A stretch of DNA of 64,000 nt from the NCBI GenBank assembly GCA_965261015.1, contig CBDHCC010000001.1:1-64000 (forward strand). The letters are read 5' to 3'. Below, piece by piece: positions 1 through 8,071 of the stretch (position 1 is its first letter; each line of letters starts with the position of its first letter). Origin of the DNA: CBDHCC01 sp965261015 (GTDB taxonomy: Bacteria > Pseudomonadota > Alphaproteobacteria > Sphingomonadales > Sphingomonadaceae). The position numbers were made by a program, and so were the translations under genes. The notes below the pieces were generated by a model. It saw only the letters and a program-made list of their open reading frames with translations. It made no database searches and had not been told where the DNA came from.

Positions 1-365
1 ACCCCGGACGCTCGGGTTGGAAGGGGGCACCCCGGTCCTGTCACGAGGGGGTGCCGGACTTCTGACGGTGAGGCGGTCGTCTCCCGGACCGGCTGGCGGG
101 GCGTCTCGCGGACGGCGGGTTTATAGGGTCGGACCCGGTTGATCCCAGACGCGGTCCCGTCCGGACGAGGCGGCTATCCCCCAAAGGAGAGGTCCGCTCG
201 GCGGGAATGGGACGATGATGCAACGCGTTGGCTGACTGACCCCGAACGCTTCGCACCGGCCGATCGCCGTTCGTGCTGGGCAGGGATGCTATCTCCCGCC
301 CAACGGCGGTCGCCACCGCGACAGGTCCGGACGTCTTCGGCCCCGCCGCATCGGCAACGATCGGG

Positions 366-394
366 CAGTTATCCTAACGGGTTCGTTTTGTCAA
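366..394 (-). promoter_or_regulatory. leftward promoter-like motif
   Basis: Read on the minus strand, TTGACA (389-394) is a perfect -35 hexamer. A 17-base spacer leads to TAACTG (366-371), a weak -10. The bases just after the -35 include AACGAACC. The same block follows a TTGACA at 51213. Nothing recognisable lies downstream inside the window, so the transcribed gene would be beyond position 1. Confidence 0.35.
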
Positions 395-419
395 GGGGGT
401 GGTGCGTCTTTGTTCGCCC

Positions 420-510
420 CGTCGCCCCGGGCTCGACCCGGAACCCGGCTGCTCTCCTGGGCGGACGGACCGGAGAAGAAGCTGGGCCCCGGCTCAAGGC
501 CGGGGCGACG
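420..510. repeat. palindromic dispersed repeat
   Basis: The arms CGTCGCCCCGG (420-430) and CCGGGGCGACG (500-510) are exact reverse complements and flank about 70 bases with further GC-rich dyads (GCTCGACCCGG, CCCGGCTCAAGG). This is the architecture of intergenic palindromic repeats in sphingomonads. No gene is interrupted. Confidence 0.5.
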
Positions 511-642
511 GAGTTTGGGTGGGGTGAGTCCAGCGACCAGCCTCCTCCCCGTTCGGGCTCAGGACGAGCGGTGGGGGAGACACTGTTTCGAACATCCGCA
601 GTTGGGTCTGACCCCCCCTCCGGCGCGGGTCCCGGCCTCAGC

Positions 643-1548
643 TCATTCGGCCGGCGACCGCTCCTCGTCGGGCACGTCCAGCAGGCGGCCGCCGGGGAGC
701 AGGGCGGCCTCGTATTCGCTTTCGGCGAGCTGGATCAGGTGGCGGTCGTCCTCGTTCCAGGGGTGGAATCCCGGCAGGAAATACGCGGCCCAGGCGGGCA
801 GGATGCGGCGCACCACACCGGGCTTCAGCATCAGATAGCGGAACAGGCCCCAGCGCGCCCGCCAGCCGGTGATGCCGTCCTGCGCCAGCAGGTCCAGGGT
901 CGCCTTCACCCGCGCGATCCAGAAATTCTTGGTGACGACCAGCATCATGATCGCCTTGACCTTCCAGCGCTTCCACCGGCTCCAGTCGCGGGTCGCGTGC
1001 ATCCAGGTGTCGAAGGCCACGCCCTTGTGCTCGATCTCCTCGATCGCGTGCCACCGCCACAGGTTCGCCAGCTCCGGCTCGGCGCCCGCGAAGACCTCCG
1101 GACGCTTCAGGATCTCGTGGGCCATGGTGGCGGTGTAGTGCTCCAGCGCCATGGTCACGGCCAGGTCCAGGATGCGCGGCCGCCCCTCGGTCTTGGCCAG
1201 CGAGTCGATCACCGCCTGCTCCAGATGGTCGATCCGATAGCCGGCGTCGGACACGCGGGTGTTGAACGCCAGGTGCTCGCGGGAGTGCATGACCTCCTGC
1301 AGCGTGAAGGCGCGGATTTCCCGGCGCAGCTTTTCGGGGGTGCCGTCGCGAAAGGCCTTCACGGACTCCACGAAATACGCCTCGCCGCGCGGGAAGGTGA
1401 TGGAGAGCGCGTTGTGATAGGCCGAAGCGATCGGGTCGCCGCCCAGCCACCAGCGATCCTGCCGCCGGCCGCGGGCGAAGCGGACGTCGCGCGGCGTGAT
1501 GGACAGATCGGCCGGCGTGGGGTCTCGACGAAGGGCGGCGGTGGACAT
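643..1548 (-). CDS. metal-dependent hydrolase, COG3687-like
   Basis: Protein of 301 residues resembling the predicted metal-dependent hydrolase family COG3687 (PF10118). It is rich in His and Glu in helical patterns: EVMHSREH, ALEHYTATMAHE and WHAIEEIEHKG fit a ferritin-like di-metal site. The substrate is unknown. The ATG at 1548 is preceded by GGGAG. A longer open frame exists upstream, but its sequence lacks family character and antisenses obgE. It is transcribed divergently from a TetR gene 53 bp away. A dyad over that regulator's start codon suggests the regulator represses both genes. The family assignment is from motif memory. Confidence 0.8.
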   Translation of the reverse strand: MSTAALRRDPTPADLSITPRDVRFARGRRQDRWWLGGDPIASAYHNALSITFPRGEAYFVESVKAFRDGTPEKLRREIRAFTLQEVMHSREHLAFNTRVSDAGYRIDHLEQAVIDSLAKTEGRPRILDLAVTMALEHYTATMAHEILKRPEVFAGAEPELANLWRWHAIEEIEHKGVAFDTWMHATRDWSRWKRWKVKAIMMLVVTKNFWIARVKATLDLLAQDGITGWRARWGLFRYLMLKPGVVRRILPAWAAYFLPGFHPWNEDDRHLIQLAESEYEAALLPGGRLLDVPDEERSPAE

Positions 1549-1590
1549 GGGCGCTCCCGGCACTACTGCGGTCGGGTGAAGAGTGATCCT

Positions 1591-1610
1591 TACTGACAGC
1601 CATGTCAATA
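1591..1610. promoter_or_regulatory. candidate TetR operator
   Basis: A 20-bp dyad of the form TA-N-TGACA-N4-TGTCA-N-TA, with perfect arms, covers the ATG (1602) of the TetR gene. It lies 43 bp upstream of the divergent hydrolase start. Its size and symmetry fit TetR-family operators, so autorepression and control of the hydrolase are likely. This is inference from position and symmetry. Confidence 0.55.
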
Positions 1611-2183
1611 GCCGCCCGCCGCCTGTCTCCGCTCGCCAGCCGCACGGCGGCGCTGGACGCCGCGCGTTCGCTGCTGATCGAGGCCGGGCCGCAGGCCGTG
1701 ACCTTGAAGGCGGTGGCCGGGCGGATCGGCCGCACGCACGCCAACCTGCTCCACCATTTCGGGTCGGCGGCGGGGCTGCAGCGCGCGCTGGCCGCGTCGA
1801 TGGCCGAACAGGTCTGTCGGACGATCGGCGAGGCGGTCCGCGCGCACCGGGCTGACGGCGGCGACGCCCGGCGGATCGTCGACCTGGTGTTCGACGCCTT
1901 CGACCGCGACGGGGCCGGGGCGCTGGCGAGCTGGATGATGGTGTCGGGCAACGAGGACGCGCTGGACCCGATCCTGCGCGCCGTCCACGACCTGGTCGAC
2001 GAACTGGGGCCGGAAGGGCAGGACGAGCAGGCCCTGCGCCGGGACACGCTGCTCCTGGTCCTGCTGGCGATGGGCGATTCGCTGCTGGGCGCGCCCATGG
2101 CCCAGGCGCTGAAGCTGGATCGGGACGCGGCGCGCGAGATGGCGACCGGGCTGATGGACCACGCGCTGGGCGACCTGCGCTAG
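1602..2183 (+). CDS. TetR/AcrR family regulator
   Basis: Protein of 193 residues. The N-terminal helix-turn-helix spans roughly residues 14-60, with the TetR-like stretch AVAGRIGRTHANLLHHFGS. The C-terminal helical part is the ligand/dimer domain and is too diverged to predict a ligand. The ATG sits inside a 20-bp dyad, arguing for self-repression. Its partner is the divergent hydrolase at 643-1548. The obgE gene follows 40 bp downstream on the same strand, so read-through is possible, but obgE is probably independently expressed. Confidence 0.85.
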   Translation: MSIAARRLSPLASRTAALDAARSLLIEAGPQAVTLKAVAGRIGRTHANLLHHFGSAAGLQRALAASMAEQVCRTIGEAVRAHRADGGDARRIVDLVFDAFDRDGAGALASWMMVSGNEDALDPILRAVHDLVDELGPEGQDEQALRRDTLLLVLLAMGDSLLGAPMAQALKLDRDAAREMATGLMDHALGDLR

Positions 2184-2223
2184 GGCGTGGCCCTGACGGT
2201 CCGGCCGGGCTAAGCCCGCTGCC

Positions 2224-3249
2224 ATGCATTTTCTCGACCAGGCGAAGATCCACATCCGTTCGGGCGCGGGCGGACCGGGCGCGGTGTCGTTCCGGCGCGA
2301 GAAATACCTGCAATATGGCGGCCCGGATGGCGGCAATGGCGGCCGGGGCGGCGACGTGGTGTTCGAGGCGGTGGCGGGCCTGAACACGCTGATCGACTTT
2401 CGCTACACCCAGCACTTCAAGGCGCGGCGCGGCGGCGGCGGGGCGGGGCAGGACCGGACCGGCGCGGGTGGCGAGGACGCGGTCATCGGCGTGCCGGCGG
2501 GCACCCAGATCCTGGCCGACGACGAGGACCGATCGCTGATCGCCGACCTGACGACCATCGGCCAGCGACTGGTGCTGCTGGAAGGCGGGTTGGGCGGGCG
2601 CGGCAACGCGTCGTACAAGACGTCGACCAACCGCGCGCCCCGACAGCACCAGCCGGGCGAGCCGGGGCAGGAGCTGTCCGTCTGGCTGCGCCTGAAGCTG
2701 CTGGCCGACGTGGGGCTGGTCGGCCTGCCCAATGCGGGCAAGTCCACCTTCCTGAACGCGGTCTCGAACGCCAACGCGAAGGTCGGGGCCTACCCCTTCA
2801 CCACGCTGGCCCCCAAGCTGGGCGTGGTGCGCCACCGGGGGCGCGAGCTGGTGGTGGCCGATATTCCCGGCCTGATCGAGGGCGCGGCGGAGGGGGCGGG
2901 CATCGGCGACCGTTTCCTGGGCCATGTGGAGCGCTGCCAGGCCCTGCTGCACCTGATCGACGCGTCCGGTGAGGACCCCGTCGCGGCCTGGTCGACGGTC
3001 AACGCCGAACTGGAGGCGTACGGCGCGGACCTGTCCGACAAGCCGCAGATCGTCGGCCTGAACAAGGTCGACCTGCTGGAACCGGCTAGGGTCGCGGAGC
3101 TGACGGCCGCCCTGGAGGCCGAAGGCGCCGCCCTGGTGACTCCGTTGTCGGGCGCCACGGGCGACGGGGTGGAGGCCGTGCTGAACGCGCTGCTGGAACG
3201 CGTGGCCAGGGGCTCGGTGGCGGATGAGGTGGCGGAGTGGCGGCCCTGA
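2224..3249 (+). CDS. obgE: GTPase ObgE/CgtA
   Basis: Essential 50S-ribosome-associated GTPase, 341 residues. The glycine-rich Obg fold covers residues 1-158 (GAGGPGAVSFRREKY, GGPDGGNGGRGG). The G domain shows Walker A GLPNAGKST (167-175), DIPG (213-216), NKVD (280-283) and an SGATGDG G5-like loop near 310. It is short because, as in many alphaproteobacteria, it lacks the extra C-terminal OCT domain. Start ATG 2224. An SDR gene begins 37 bp downstream and may be cotranscribed. Confidence 0.97.
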   Translation: MHFLDQAKIHIRSGAGGPGAVSFRREKYLQYGGPDGGNGGRGGDVVFEAVAGLNTLIDFRYTQHFKARRGGGGAGQDRTGAGGEDAVIGVPAGTQILADDEDRSLIADLTTIGQRLVLLEGGLGGRGNASYKTSTNRAPRQHQPGEPGQELSVWLRLKLLADVGLVGLPNAGKSTFLNAVSNANAKVGAYPFTTLAPKLGVVRHRGRELVVADIPGLIEGAAEGAGIGDRFLGHVERCQALLHLIDASGEDPVAAWSTVNAELEAYGADLSDKPQIVGLNKVDLLEPARVAELTAALEAEGAALVTPLSGATGDGVEAVLNALLERVARGSVADEVAEWRP

Positions 3250-3286
3250 CGGGCGCGATGCCCCCGGATCGCCCGAGCGACGCCCG

Positions 3287-4204
3287 GTGACGGCCCGGCT
3301 GGCGGTCACCGGCGCCACCGGCTTTGTCGGGCGGCACCTTCTCGACCGCGCCGTGTCGCAGGGGCACCGCGTCGATGCCCTGACCCGCCGCCCCCAACCG
3401 CCGCGCGACGGCGTCCGATGGATCGCCGGGTCGCTCGAGACACCCGCCGTGCTGGCCGACCTGATGGGGCGGGCGGACGTCGCGATCCACGTCGCGGGCG
3501 TGGTGAGCGCGCCCTCGCTGGCCGAGTTCCGGGCGGGCAACGTCGCGGGCACGGCGGCGGCGCTGGCGGCGGCGGCCGAGGCGGGGGTGCGCCGCTTCGT
3601 CCATGTGTCCTCGCTGGCCGCGCGCGAGCCCGAACTGTCGGACTATGGCCGATCCAAGTGCGAGGCGGAGCGGGAGGTGCGGTTGTCCGGGTTGGACTGG
3701 GCCATCGTGCGTCCGCCCGCGGTCTACGGCCCCGGCGACACGGAGATGCTGGACCTGTTCCGCATGGCCGCGCGCGGCGTGGTCCTGATGCCGCCGGCCG
3801 GCCGCGCGTCCCTCCTGCACGCCGACGACCTGGCGCGCTGCCTGCTGGCGGTGGCGCGCCAGGAGGGGGCGGTCGGTCGCTGCTTCGAGCCCGACGATGG
3901 CGAGCCGGACGGGTGGACGCACGCCAGCCTGGGCCGGGCGATCGGCTGGGCGATGGGGCGGCGGGTGACGGTGGTGCAAGCGCCCGCGCGGCTACTCCGC
4001 TGGGCGGCGCGGGCGGACCGCGCCGTGCGGCGGGGGGGCGCCAAGCTGACGCCGGACCGCGCCGCCTATCTGGCCCATCCGAATTGGGTCAGCCGCGCCG
4101 ACGCCGCGGTGCCGGCCGACTGGTGGACCCCGACCATCCCCACGCGGCGCGGTTTGAAGGAGACGGCGCGGTGGTATCGCGCGCAGGGGTGGATCGGCGC
4201 GTGA
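3287..4204 (+). CDS. NAD(P)-dependent epimerase/SDR family protein
   Basis: Extended-SDR protein of 305 residues from GTG 3287. The Rossmann motif TGATGFVG is at residues 7-14, and a YGRSK catalytic pair (YxxxK) sits near residue 120. The family includes nucleotide-sugar epimerases and complex I NDUFA9-like proteins. The residues seen do not decide a substrate. I chose the GTG start because the fold begins immediately after it; an earlier ATG at 3224 would add a region overlapping the end of obgE. A tRNA gene follows. Confidence 0.82.
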   Translation: MTARLAVTGATGFVGRHLLDRAVSQGHRVDALTRRPQPPRDGVRWIAGSLETPAVLADLMGRADVAIHVAGVVSAPSLAEFRAGNVAGTAAALAAAAEAGVRRFVHVSSLAAREPELSDYGRSKCEAEREVRLSGLDWAIVRPPAVYGPGDTEMLDLFRMAARGVVLMPPAGRASLLHADDLARCLLAVARQEGAVGRCFEPDDGEPDGWTHASLGRAIGWAMGRRVTVVQAPARLLRWAARADRAVRRGGAKLTPDRAAYLAHPNWVSRADAAVPADWWTPTIPTRRGLKETARWYRAQGWIGA

Positions 4205-4209
4205 CGCGC

Positions 4210-4238
4210 TTGCCATCCCGATCGCCTGTCCCTAGGTC
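4210..4238 (+). promoter_or_regulatory. probable tRNA-Trp promoter
   Basis: TTGCCA (4210-4215), a 17-base spacer and TAGGTC (4233-4238) end 10 bases before the tRNA. Spacing and position fit a sigma-70-type promoter, but the -10 is imperfect. It overlaps the stop region of the upstream SDR gene. Confidence 0.45.
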
Positions 4239-4248
4239 GGCCGGGCAC

Positions 4249-4324
4249 AGGAGTGTAGCTCAGTTGGTAGAGCATCGGTCTCCAAAACCGAGGGCCGTGG
4301 GTTCGAGTCCCTCCACTCCTGCCA
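4249..4324 (+). tRNA. tRNA-Trp (CCA)
   Basis: A 76-base cloverleaf with acceptor arms AGGAGTG and CACTCCT. The D-loop is AGCTCAGTTGG-like and the anticodon loop is CTCCAAA with anticodon CCA at 4282-4284. The T-arm contains GGTTCGAGTCC, and the 3' CCA is encoded. It stands directly upstream of secE-nusG, the usual alphaproteobacterial arrangement. Confidence 0.97.
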
Positions 4325-4462
4325 CGCTGGACAGCGGCCCCGCCGGGCGCTAAGCCGCGACCCTTCCATCCCAGTGACGATCGATCGTCGGCGCGATGGT
4401 GAGCGCCGAAGCCGGGTGCCGTGTGGCGCGACGGTTCGGCGACAACCAGGTGAGACGATTTC

Positions 4463-4660
4463 GTGGCACGACCTTCCCCCGGTGAATTCGTGAACCAGGT
4501 CAAGGCGGAGTCGGCCAAGATCGTCTGGCCGACCGGGCGAGAGACGGTGATGACGACCGTGATGGTCGTGCTGATGACCGTCCTGCTCGCATCCTTCTTC
4601 TTCGTCACGGACACGATCTTCGGTCGCGCCGTGAAGGCCCTTCTCAGCCTGCTCTCCTGA
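4463..4660 (+). CDS. secE: preprotein translocase subunit SecE
   Basis: Single-membrane-span subunit of the SecYEG channel, 65 residues, typical of the short alphaproteobacterial form. The amphipathic N-terminus (PSPGEFVNQVKAESAKIVWPT) with the conserved KIVWP region precedes a transmembrane helix at about residues 31-50. Start is GTG 4463. It lies between tRNA-Trp and nusG, the standard context. Confidence 0.95.
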   Translation: MARPSPGEFVNQVKAESAKIVWPTGRETVMTTVMVVLMTVLLASFFFVTDTIFGRAVKALLSLLS

Positions 4661-4692
4661 GCGGGCGCAACCAGGATCGACGGCACCACCCT

Positions 4693-5232
4693 ATGGCACG
4701 CTGGTACATCATTCACGCCTATTCGGGCTTCGAGAACAAGGTTCGCGACCAGATCCTGGCGGACGCCCAGCGTCTGGGGCTTAGTGAGTTGGTCGAGGAT
4801 GTGGAGGTGCCCACCGAGACGGTGACGGAGGTGCGTCGCGGCAAGAAGGTGCAGTCGGAGAAGAAGTTCTTTCCGGGCTACGTGCTCGCCAAGCTGCAGA
4901 TGACGGACGACGTCTATCACCTGGTCAAGAACACGCCGAAGGTGACCGGCTTTCTGGGGTCCGACAACAAGCCGCGCCCGATCCCCGAGGCGGAGGCCGC
5001 CCGCATCCTCAACACCAAGGAGGAGGCGGCCGCGGCACCCAAGCAGCAGATCAACGTCGACTATGAGATCGGCGATCAGGTCAAGGTGCTCGAAGGGCCC
5101 TTCGCCACCTTCACCGGCGTGGTCGAGGAGCTCGATTTCGAGCGCGGCCGCGTCAAGGTGTCCGTCTCCATCTTCGGGCGCGCCACGCCCGTGGAATTGG
5201 AGTTCGACCAGGTGGAGCTGTCCAAGGGATAG
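4693..5232 (+). CDS. nusG: transcription termination/antitermination factor NusG
   Basis: RNA polymerase elongation factor of 179 residues. The NGN domain starts MARWYIIHAYSGFENKV and includes FFPGYVLAKL. The C-terminal KOW domain contains the VLEGPFATFTGVVEELD stretch that contacts S10 or Rho. Length and motifs are complete. It lies 32 bp after secE and 68 bp before rplK, probably in one operon. Confidence 0.97.
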   Translation: MARWYIIHAYSGFENKVRDQILADAQRLGLSELVEDVEVPTETVTEVRRGKKVQSEKKFFPGYVLAKLQMTDDVYHLVKNTPKVTGFLGSDNKPRPIPEAEAARILNTKEEAAAAPKQQINVDYEIGDQVKVLEGPFATFTGVVEELDFERGRVKVSVSIFGRATPVELEFDQVELSKG

Positions 5233-5300
5233 CCCCCGCCTGACAACCCGCGGGAGGGCTCTCGCCCGTCACCACCGCTAAACTTGAGAAAGAGTGAGAC

Positions 5301-5732
5301 ATGGCAAAGAAGATTACGGGATACATCAACCTGCAGGTGCCAGCGGGTGCCGCCAACCCGTCGCCGCCGATCGGCCCGGCGCTCGGCCAGCGCGGCGTGA
5401 ACATTATGGAGTTCTGCAAGGCGTTCAACGCCGCCACGCAGGACCTGGAAAAGACCACGCCGATCCCGACGAAGATCACGGTCTATGCCGACCGATCCTT
5501 TTCGTTCGAGACGAAGTCGCCGCCGGCGAGCTTCCTGATCAAGAAGGCGGCCAACCTGAAGTCGGGTTCGAAGGAGCCTGGCAAGGTGTCGGCGGGCACG
5601 ATCAAGCGGTCGGCGCTCACCCAGATCGCCGAGCAGAAGATGAAGGACCTGAACGCGAACACGAGCGAGCAGGCGACCAGGATCATCGAGGGCTCCGCGC
5701 GCTCGATGGGCCTCGAAGTGGTGGAGGGCTGA
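5301..5732 (+). CDS. rplK: 50S ribosomal protein L11
   Basis: Full-length L11 of 143 residues. The N-terminal domain shows PAGAANPSPPIGPALGQRGVNIMEFCKAFN, the part that contacts the GTPase centre and is usually methylated. The C-terminal rRNA-binding domain ends in IIEGSARSMGLEVVEG. GAGAAAGAG precedes the ATG at a normal distance. Only 4 bp separate it from rplA, so the two are cotranscribed. Confidence 0.98.
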   Translation: MAKKITGYINLQVPAGAANPSPPIGPALGQRGVNIMEFCKAFNAATQDLEKTTPIPTKITVYADRSFSFETKSPPASFLIKKAANLKSGSKEPGKVSAGTIKRSALTQIAEQKMKDLNANTSEQATRIIEGSARSMGLEVVEG

Positions 5733-5736
5733 ACCC

Positions 5737-6432
5737 ATGGCTGACACGAAGAAGCAGAAGGCGGTCGCCGCCAAGATCGATCGCGAGAAGCTGTACGGGG
5801 TCGACGAGGCCATCGGTCTGTTGAAGGACCTGGACACGGCGAAGTTCGACCAGACGGTCGAGGTCGCGCTCAATCTGGGCGTCGACCCGCGCCACGCCGA
5901 CCAGATGGTGCGCGGCGTCGTGACCCTGCCCAAGGGCACGGGCAAGTCGGTGCGCGTGGCCGTGTTCGCGCGCGGCGACAAGGCGGAGGAGGCGCGCGCC
6001 GCCGGCGCGGAGGTGGTCGGCGACGACGACCTGATGACCGAGATCCAGGAGGGCCGGTCCGACTTCGACCGGGTGATCGCGACGCCCGACATGATGGGCG
6101 TGGTCGGACGGCTGGGCAAGGTGCTGGGGCCGAAGGGCCTGATGCCGAATCCGAAGCTGGGCACGGTCACTCCCAACGTCACGGCGGCGGTCGAGGCGGC
6201 CAAGGGCGGCCAGATCGAGTATCGCGTCGAAAAGGCGGGGATCATCCACGCCGGCATCGGCAAGACGAGCTTCGATGCGGCCGACCTGCGCGCGAACATG
6301 GACGCGTTCGTCGACGCCATCGTCAAGGCGAAGCCGTCGGGCGCGAAGGGCAAGTACCTGCGCAAGGCGGCGGTCTCCACCACCATGGGGCCGGGGCTGA
6401 AGCTGGACGTGAGCGAGCTGTCGGCGGTCTGA
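5737..6432 (+). CDS. rplA: 50S ribosomal protein L1
   Basis: L1 of 231 residues, the mobile stalk protein and likely translational autoregulator of the L11 operon. Conserved stretches include LNLGVDPRHADQMVRG near the N-terminus, the middle-domain run LGKVLGPKGLMPNPKLGTV, and the final KGKYLRKAAVSTTMGPG. It ends the operon, followed 18 bp later by a strong hairpin. Confidence 0.98.
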   Translation: MADTKKQKAVAAKIDREKLYGVDEAIGLLKDLDTAKFDQTVEVALNLGVDPRHADQMVRGVVTLPKGTGKSVRVAVFARGDKAEEARAAGAEVVGDDDLMTEIQEGRSDFDRVIATPDMMGVVGRLGKVLGPKGLMPNPKLGTVTPNVTAAVEAAKGGQIEYRVEKAGIIHAGIGKTSFDAADLRANMDAFVDAIVKAKPSGAKGKYLRKAAVSTTMGPGLKLDVSELSAV

Positions 6433-6450
6433 CCAGACGCCGAGAGTGGG

Positions 6451-6486
6451 AGAGGGGTCGCGCGGCGAAGGCTGTGCGACCCCTCT
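6451..6486 (+). terminator. terminator after rplA
   Basis: The arms AGAGGGGTCGC (6451-6461) and GCGACCCCTCT (6476-6486) are perfectly complementary around a 14-base loop, followed by the T-rich CTTCGTTTC. It closes the secE-nusG-rplKA transcript. Confidence 0.85.
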
Positions 6487-6802
6487 CTTCGTTTCAGATT
6501 AGAGCGCCTGCTTCTGTGAGCCGTTTGGGCTGAGCCTGTCGAAGGCGATTATGTCTTTTCCAGACCCACTACCTCCTTCGTCCTGGTTTAGCAGTCAGCC
6601 GCGCGTTGAACCCCTCGCCTCCGATCCGCTCGTCCTGAGCTTGTCGAAGGACGTTGGGTAAGGCACTGCCGGCGGTCGCCGCTGCTGCCATTATACGTCC
6701 TTCGACAGGCTCAGGACGAGCGGGGTGGGGAAGAGGAGCCCACCGAATGCGGCGACCGCCCCTAGTGGGAGACGTAAGGTGTTGGAAACAAACGAAGTGG
6801 GT
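6487..6802. other. repeat-rich spacer left of the island
   Basis: No gene. It holds a GAGCCTGTCGAAGG fragment near 6533-6546 and the large inverted repeat at 6626-6723. The first recombinase start follows at 6803. The DNA changes from GC-rich core to the lower-GC island style at about its right end. Confidence 0.6.
6626..6723. repeat. 29-bp inverted repeat element
   Basis: Left arm 6626-6654 and right arm 6695-6723 are reverse complements with one mismatch. The core word is CGACAGGCTCAGGACGAGCGG. About 70 bases ending at the right arm recur at 47403-47475 with the same CCGGCGG...CCGCTGC...TGCCA lead-in. It is a REP-like dispersed element that could fold into a long hairpin. Confidence 0.7.
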
Positions 6803-8071
6803 ATGAAAGAAACCCCAGAAAAGGGGTCGCAATTTACGGTATTTACTGACCCTGCACTACCCGGAAATCTGCCGGTTCCTGACGATCGAAATGGCTATTT
6901 GCTACCCGGAGCGAACGGCGGAGCCAGGAGACCCGTCCGGCTGACAGGCCGTATCGCCCGAAGAAAGCTGGTCTCGGGAGATTATATCGTCTGGGATCAG
7001 GACCTTGTCGGGTTCGGCCTTCGTGTCCGCGCGAGCGGATACACGACCTGGATCGTCCAGCATCGGCGGCGCGGAAAGGAGGTGAAGGTCACGCTCGGCC
7101 GGACCCATCATGTCGGTGCATCCGAAGCGCGAGCAAGGGCCAGCGCGATCCTGGCCGATGCGGCGATGGATGGGTTGATGAAGCCTGTTTCGCGTTCATC
7201 GGCCGCTCCGACCTTCGCAGACTATGTGACTGTGTTCTGGCACGACTATGCGCGCCATTGGAAACCCTCGACCCAGAAACGCAATCGCCACGCGATCAAC
7301 GCCGAGCTCGTTCCGATTTTTGGTGCGCTTCCGGTCGATCAAATCCGCCGTGCCGATGTGCTGCGTTGGCGCGACGATATGGCCGAACGATCCGGCGTGT
7401 TCAATCGCACGATCCCGATTCTATCGGTCATGTTCGCCTACGCCGAACAGCTTGGATTGCGGCCGCGAGGATCAAATCCAGCGGGGGGAACGCCGCGCTA
7501 CAAGCGCACGCTGTGCGAGCGTTACCTGTCGCAGATCGAGTATCGCCGCTTGTGGACCGTCCTGGCGCAAAGCGAGCACGAATATCCGCAATCTGTTCCG
7601 ATCGTTCGGCTGTTGATGCTGACCGGCGCGCGCAAATCAGAAATCGTCGAACTCCAATGGGATTATGTGCAACCGCCCCGGCTGCAGCTTCCCGACAGTA
7701 AGACCGGTCCAAAGACGATCTTTCTCAATAGTCCCGCCGCCGCCGTGCTGGCAGGGATCGAGTCGGTCGAGGGAACGCCGTTCGTGTTTCCCGATCGATC
7801 GGGGACGCGCGCGTTCGGCAAGCTGGCAAGACAGTGGGAAACGCTTCGCCGACGCGCAGCGCTGCCCGATATTCGCCTTCACGATTTACGTCACAGCTTT
7901 GCATCGGCCGCGATCAACGCCAACGTCTCGTTGCCGCTGATCGGCGGCCTGCTCGGACATGTTCTGCCCGAGACCACCGCGCGCTATGCTCACCTTGCCG
8001 ACGTCACCATTGCCGAAGCGGCGGAGCGCGTGTGTGGGACGCTCTCCGGCTATCTGGGAGGCACGAAATGA
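6803..8071 (+). CDS. tyrosine recombinase/integrase 1
   Basis: Site-specific recombinase of 422 residues from ATG 6803. Residues 50-120 resemble the N-terminal arm-binding domain of DUF4102-type phage/island integrases (WDQDLVGFGLRVRASG). The core-binding domain is at about 137-220. All catalytic residues can be read: R277 (TGARKSE), K300, H360-x2-R363 (HDLRH), H386 and the nucleophile Y395 (ARYAHL). Its stop overlaps the next recombinase by ATGA. The 5' part contains one copy of a 25-bp repeat found again at 17257. An in-frame ATG at 6725 exists but lies in the inverted repeat, so I reject it. The first 30 residues may have been added on insertion. Confidence 0.85.
   Translation: MKETPEKGSQFTVFTDPALPGNLPVPDDRNGYLLPGANGGARRPVRLTGRIARRKLVSGDYIVWDQDLVGFGLRVRASGYTTWIVQHRRRGKEVKVTLGRTHHVGASEARARASAILADAAMDGLMKPVSRSSAAPTFADYVTVFWHDYARHWKPSTQKRNRHAINAELVPIFGALPVDQIRRADVLRWRDDMAERSGVFNRTIPILSVMFAYAEQLGLRPRGSNPAGGTPRYKRTLCERYLSQIEYRRLWTVLAQSEHEYPQSVPIVRLLMLTGARKSEIVELQWDYVQPPRLQLPDSKTGPKTIFLNSPAAAVLAGIESVEGTPFVFPDRSGTRAFGKLARQWETLRRRAALPDIRLHDLRHSFASAAINANVSLPLIGGLLGHVLPETTARYAHLADVTIAEAAERVCGTLSGYLGGTK
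6889..6913 (+). repeat. left copy of 25-bp direct repeat, candidate attL
   Basis: AAATGGCTATTTGCTACCC plus six more bases (GGAGCG). It matches 17257-17281 at 24 of 25 positions in the same orientation, and the flanks on the left side are unrelated. It lies within codons 29-37 of recombinase 1. Confidence 0.55.

Larger units (their letters stand above)
1..642. other. 642-bp stretch without a recognisable gene
   Basis: I see no convincing coding sequence here. Open frames exist on both strands but have no family signature. The stretch contains a leftward promoter-like motif at 366-394 and a palindromic dispersed repeat at 420-510. After that come fragments of the GCTCAGGACGAGCGG repeat word near 555-572. 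The promoter direction suggests a leader for a gene beyond the left edge. I cannot name that gene. Confidence 0.5.

Noticed and set aside
4376..4389. 14-bp palindrome GACGATCGATCGTC upstream of secE
   Set aside because: Perfect but built of GATC/CGATCG words common in this GC-rich DNA; no paired site or regulator is nearby, so I do not call it an operator.
6725..6802. Upstream ATG (6725) as the start of recombinase 1
   Set aside because: The added 26 codons come from the inverted repeat DNA, have no ribosome site and extend beyond a normal N-terminus.
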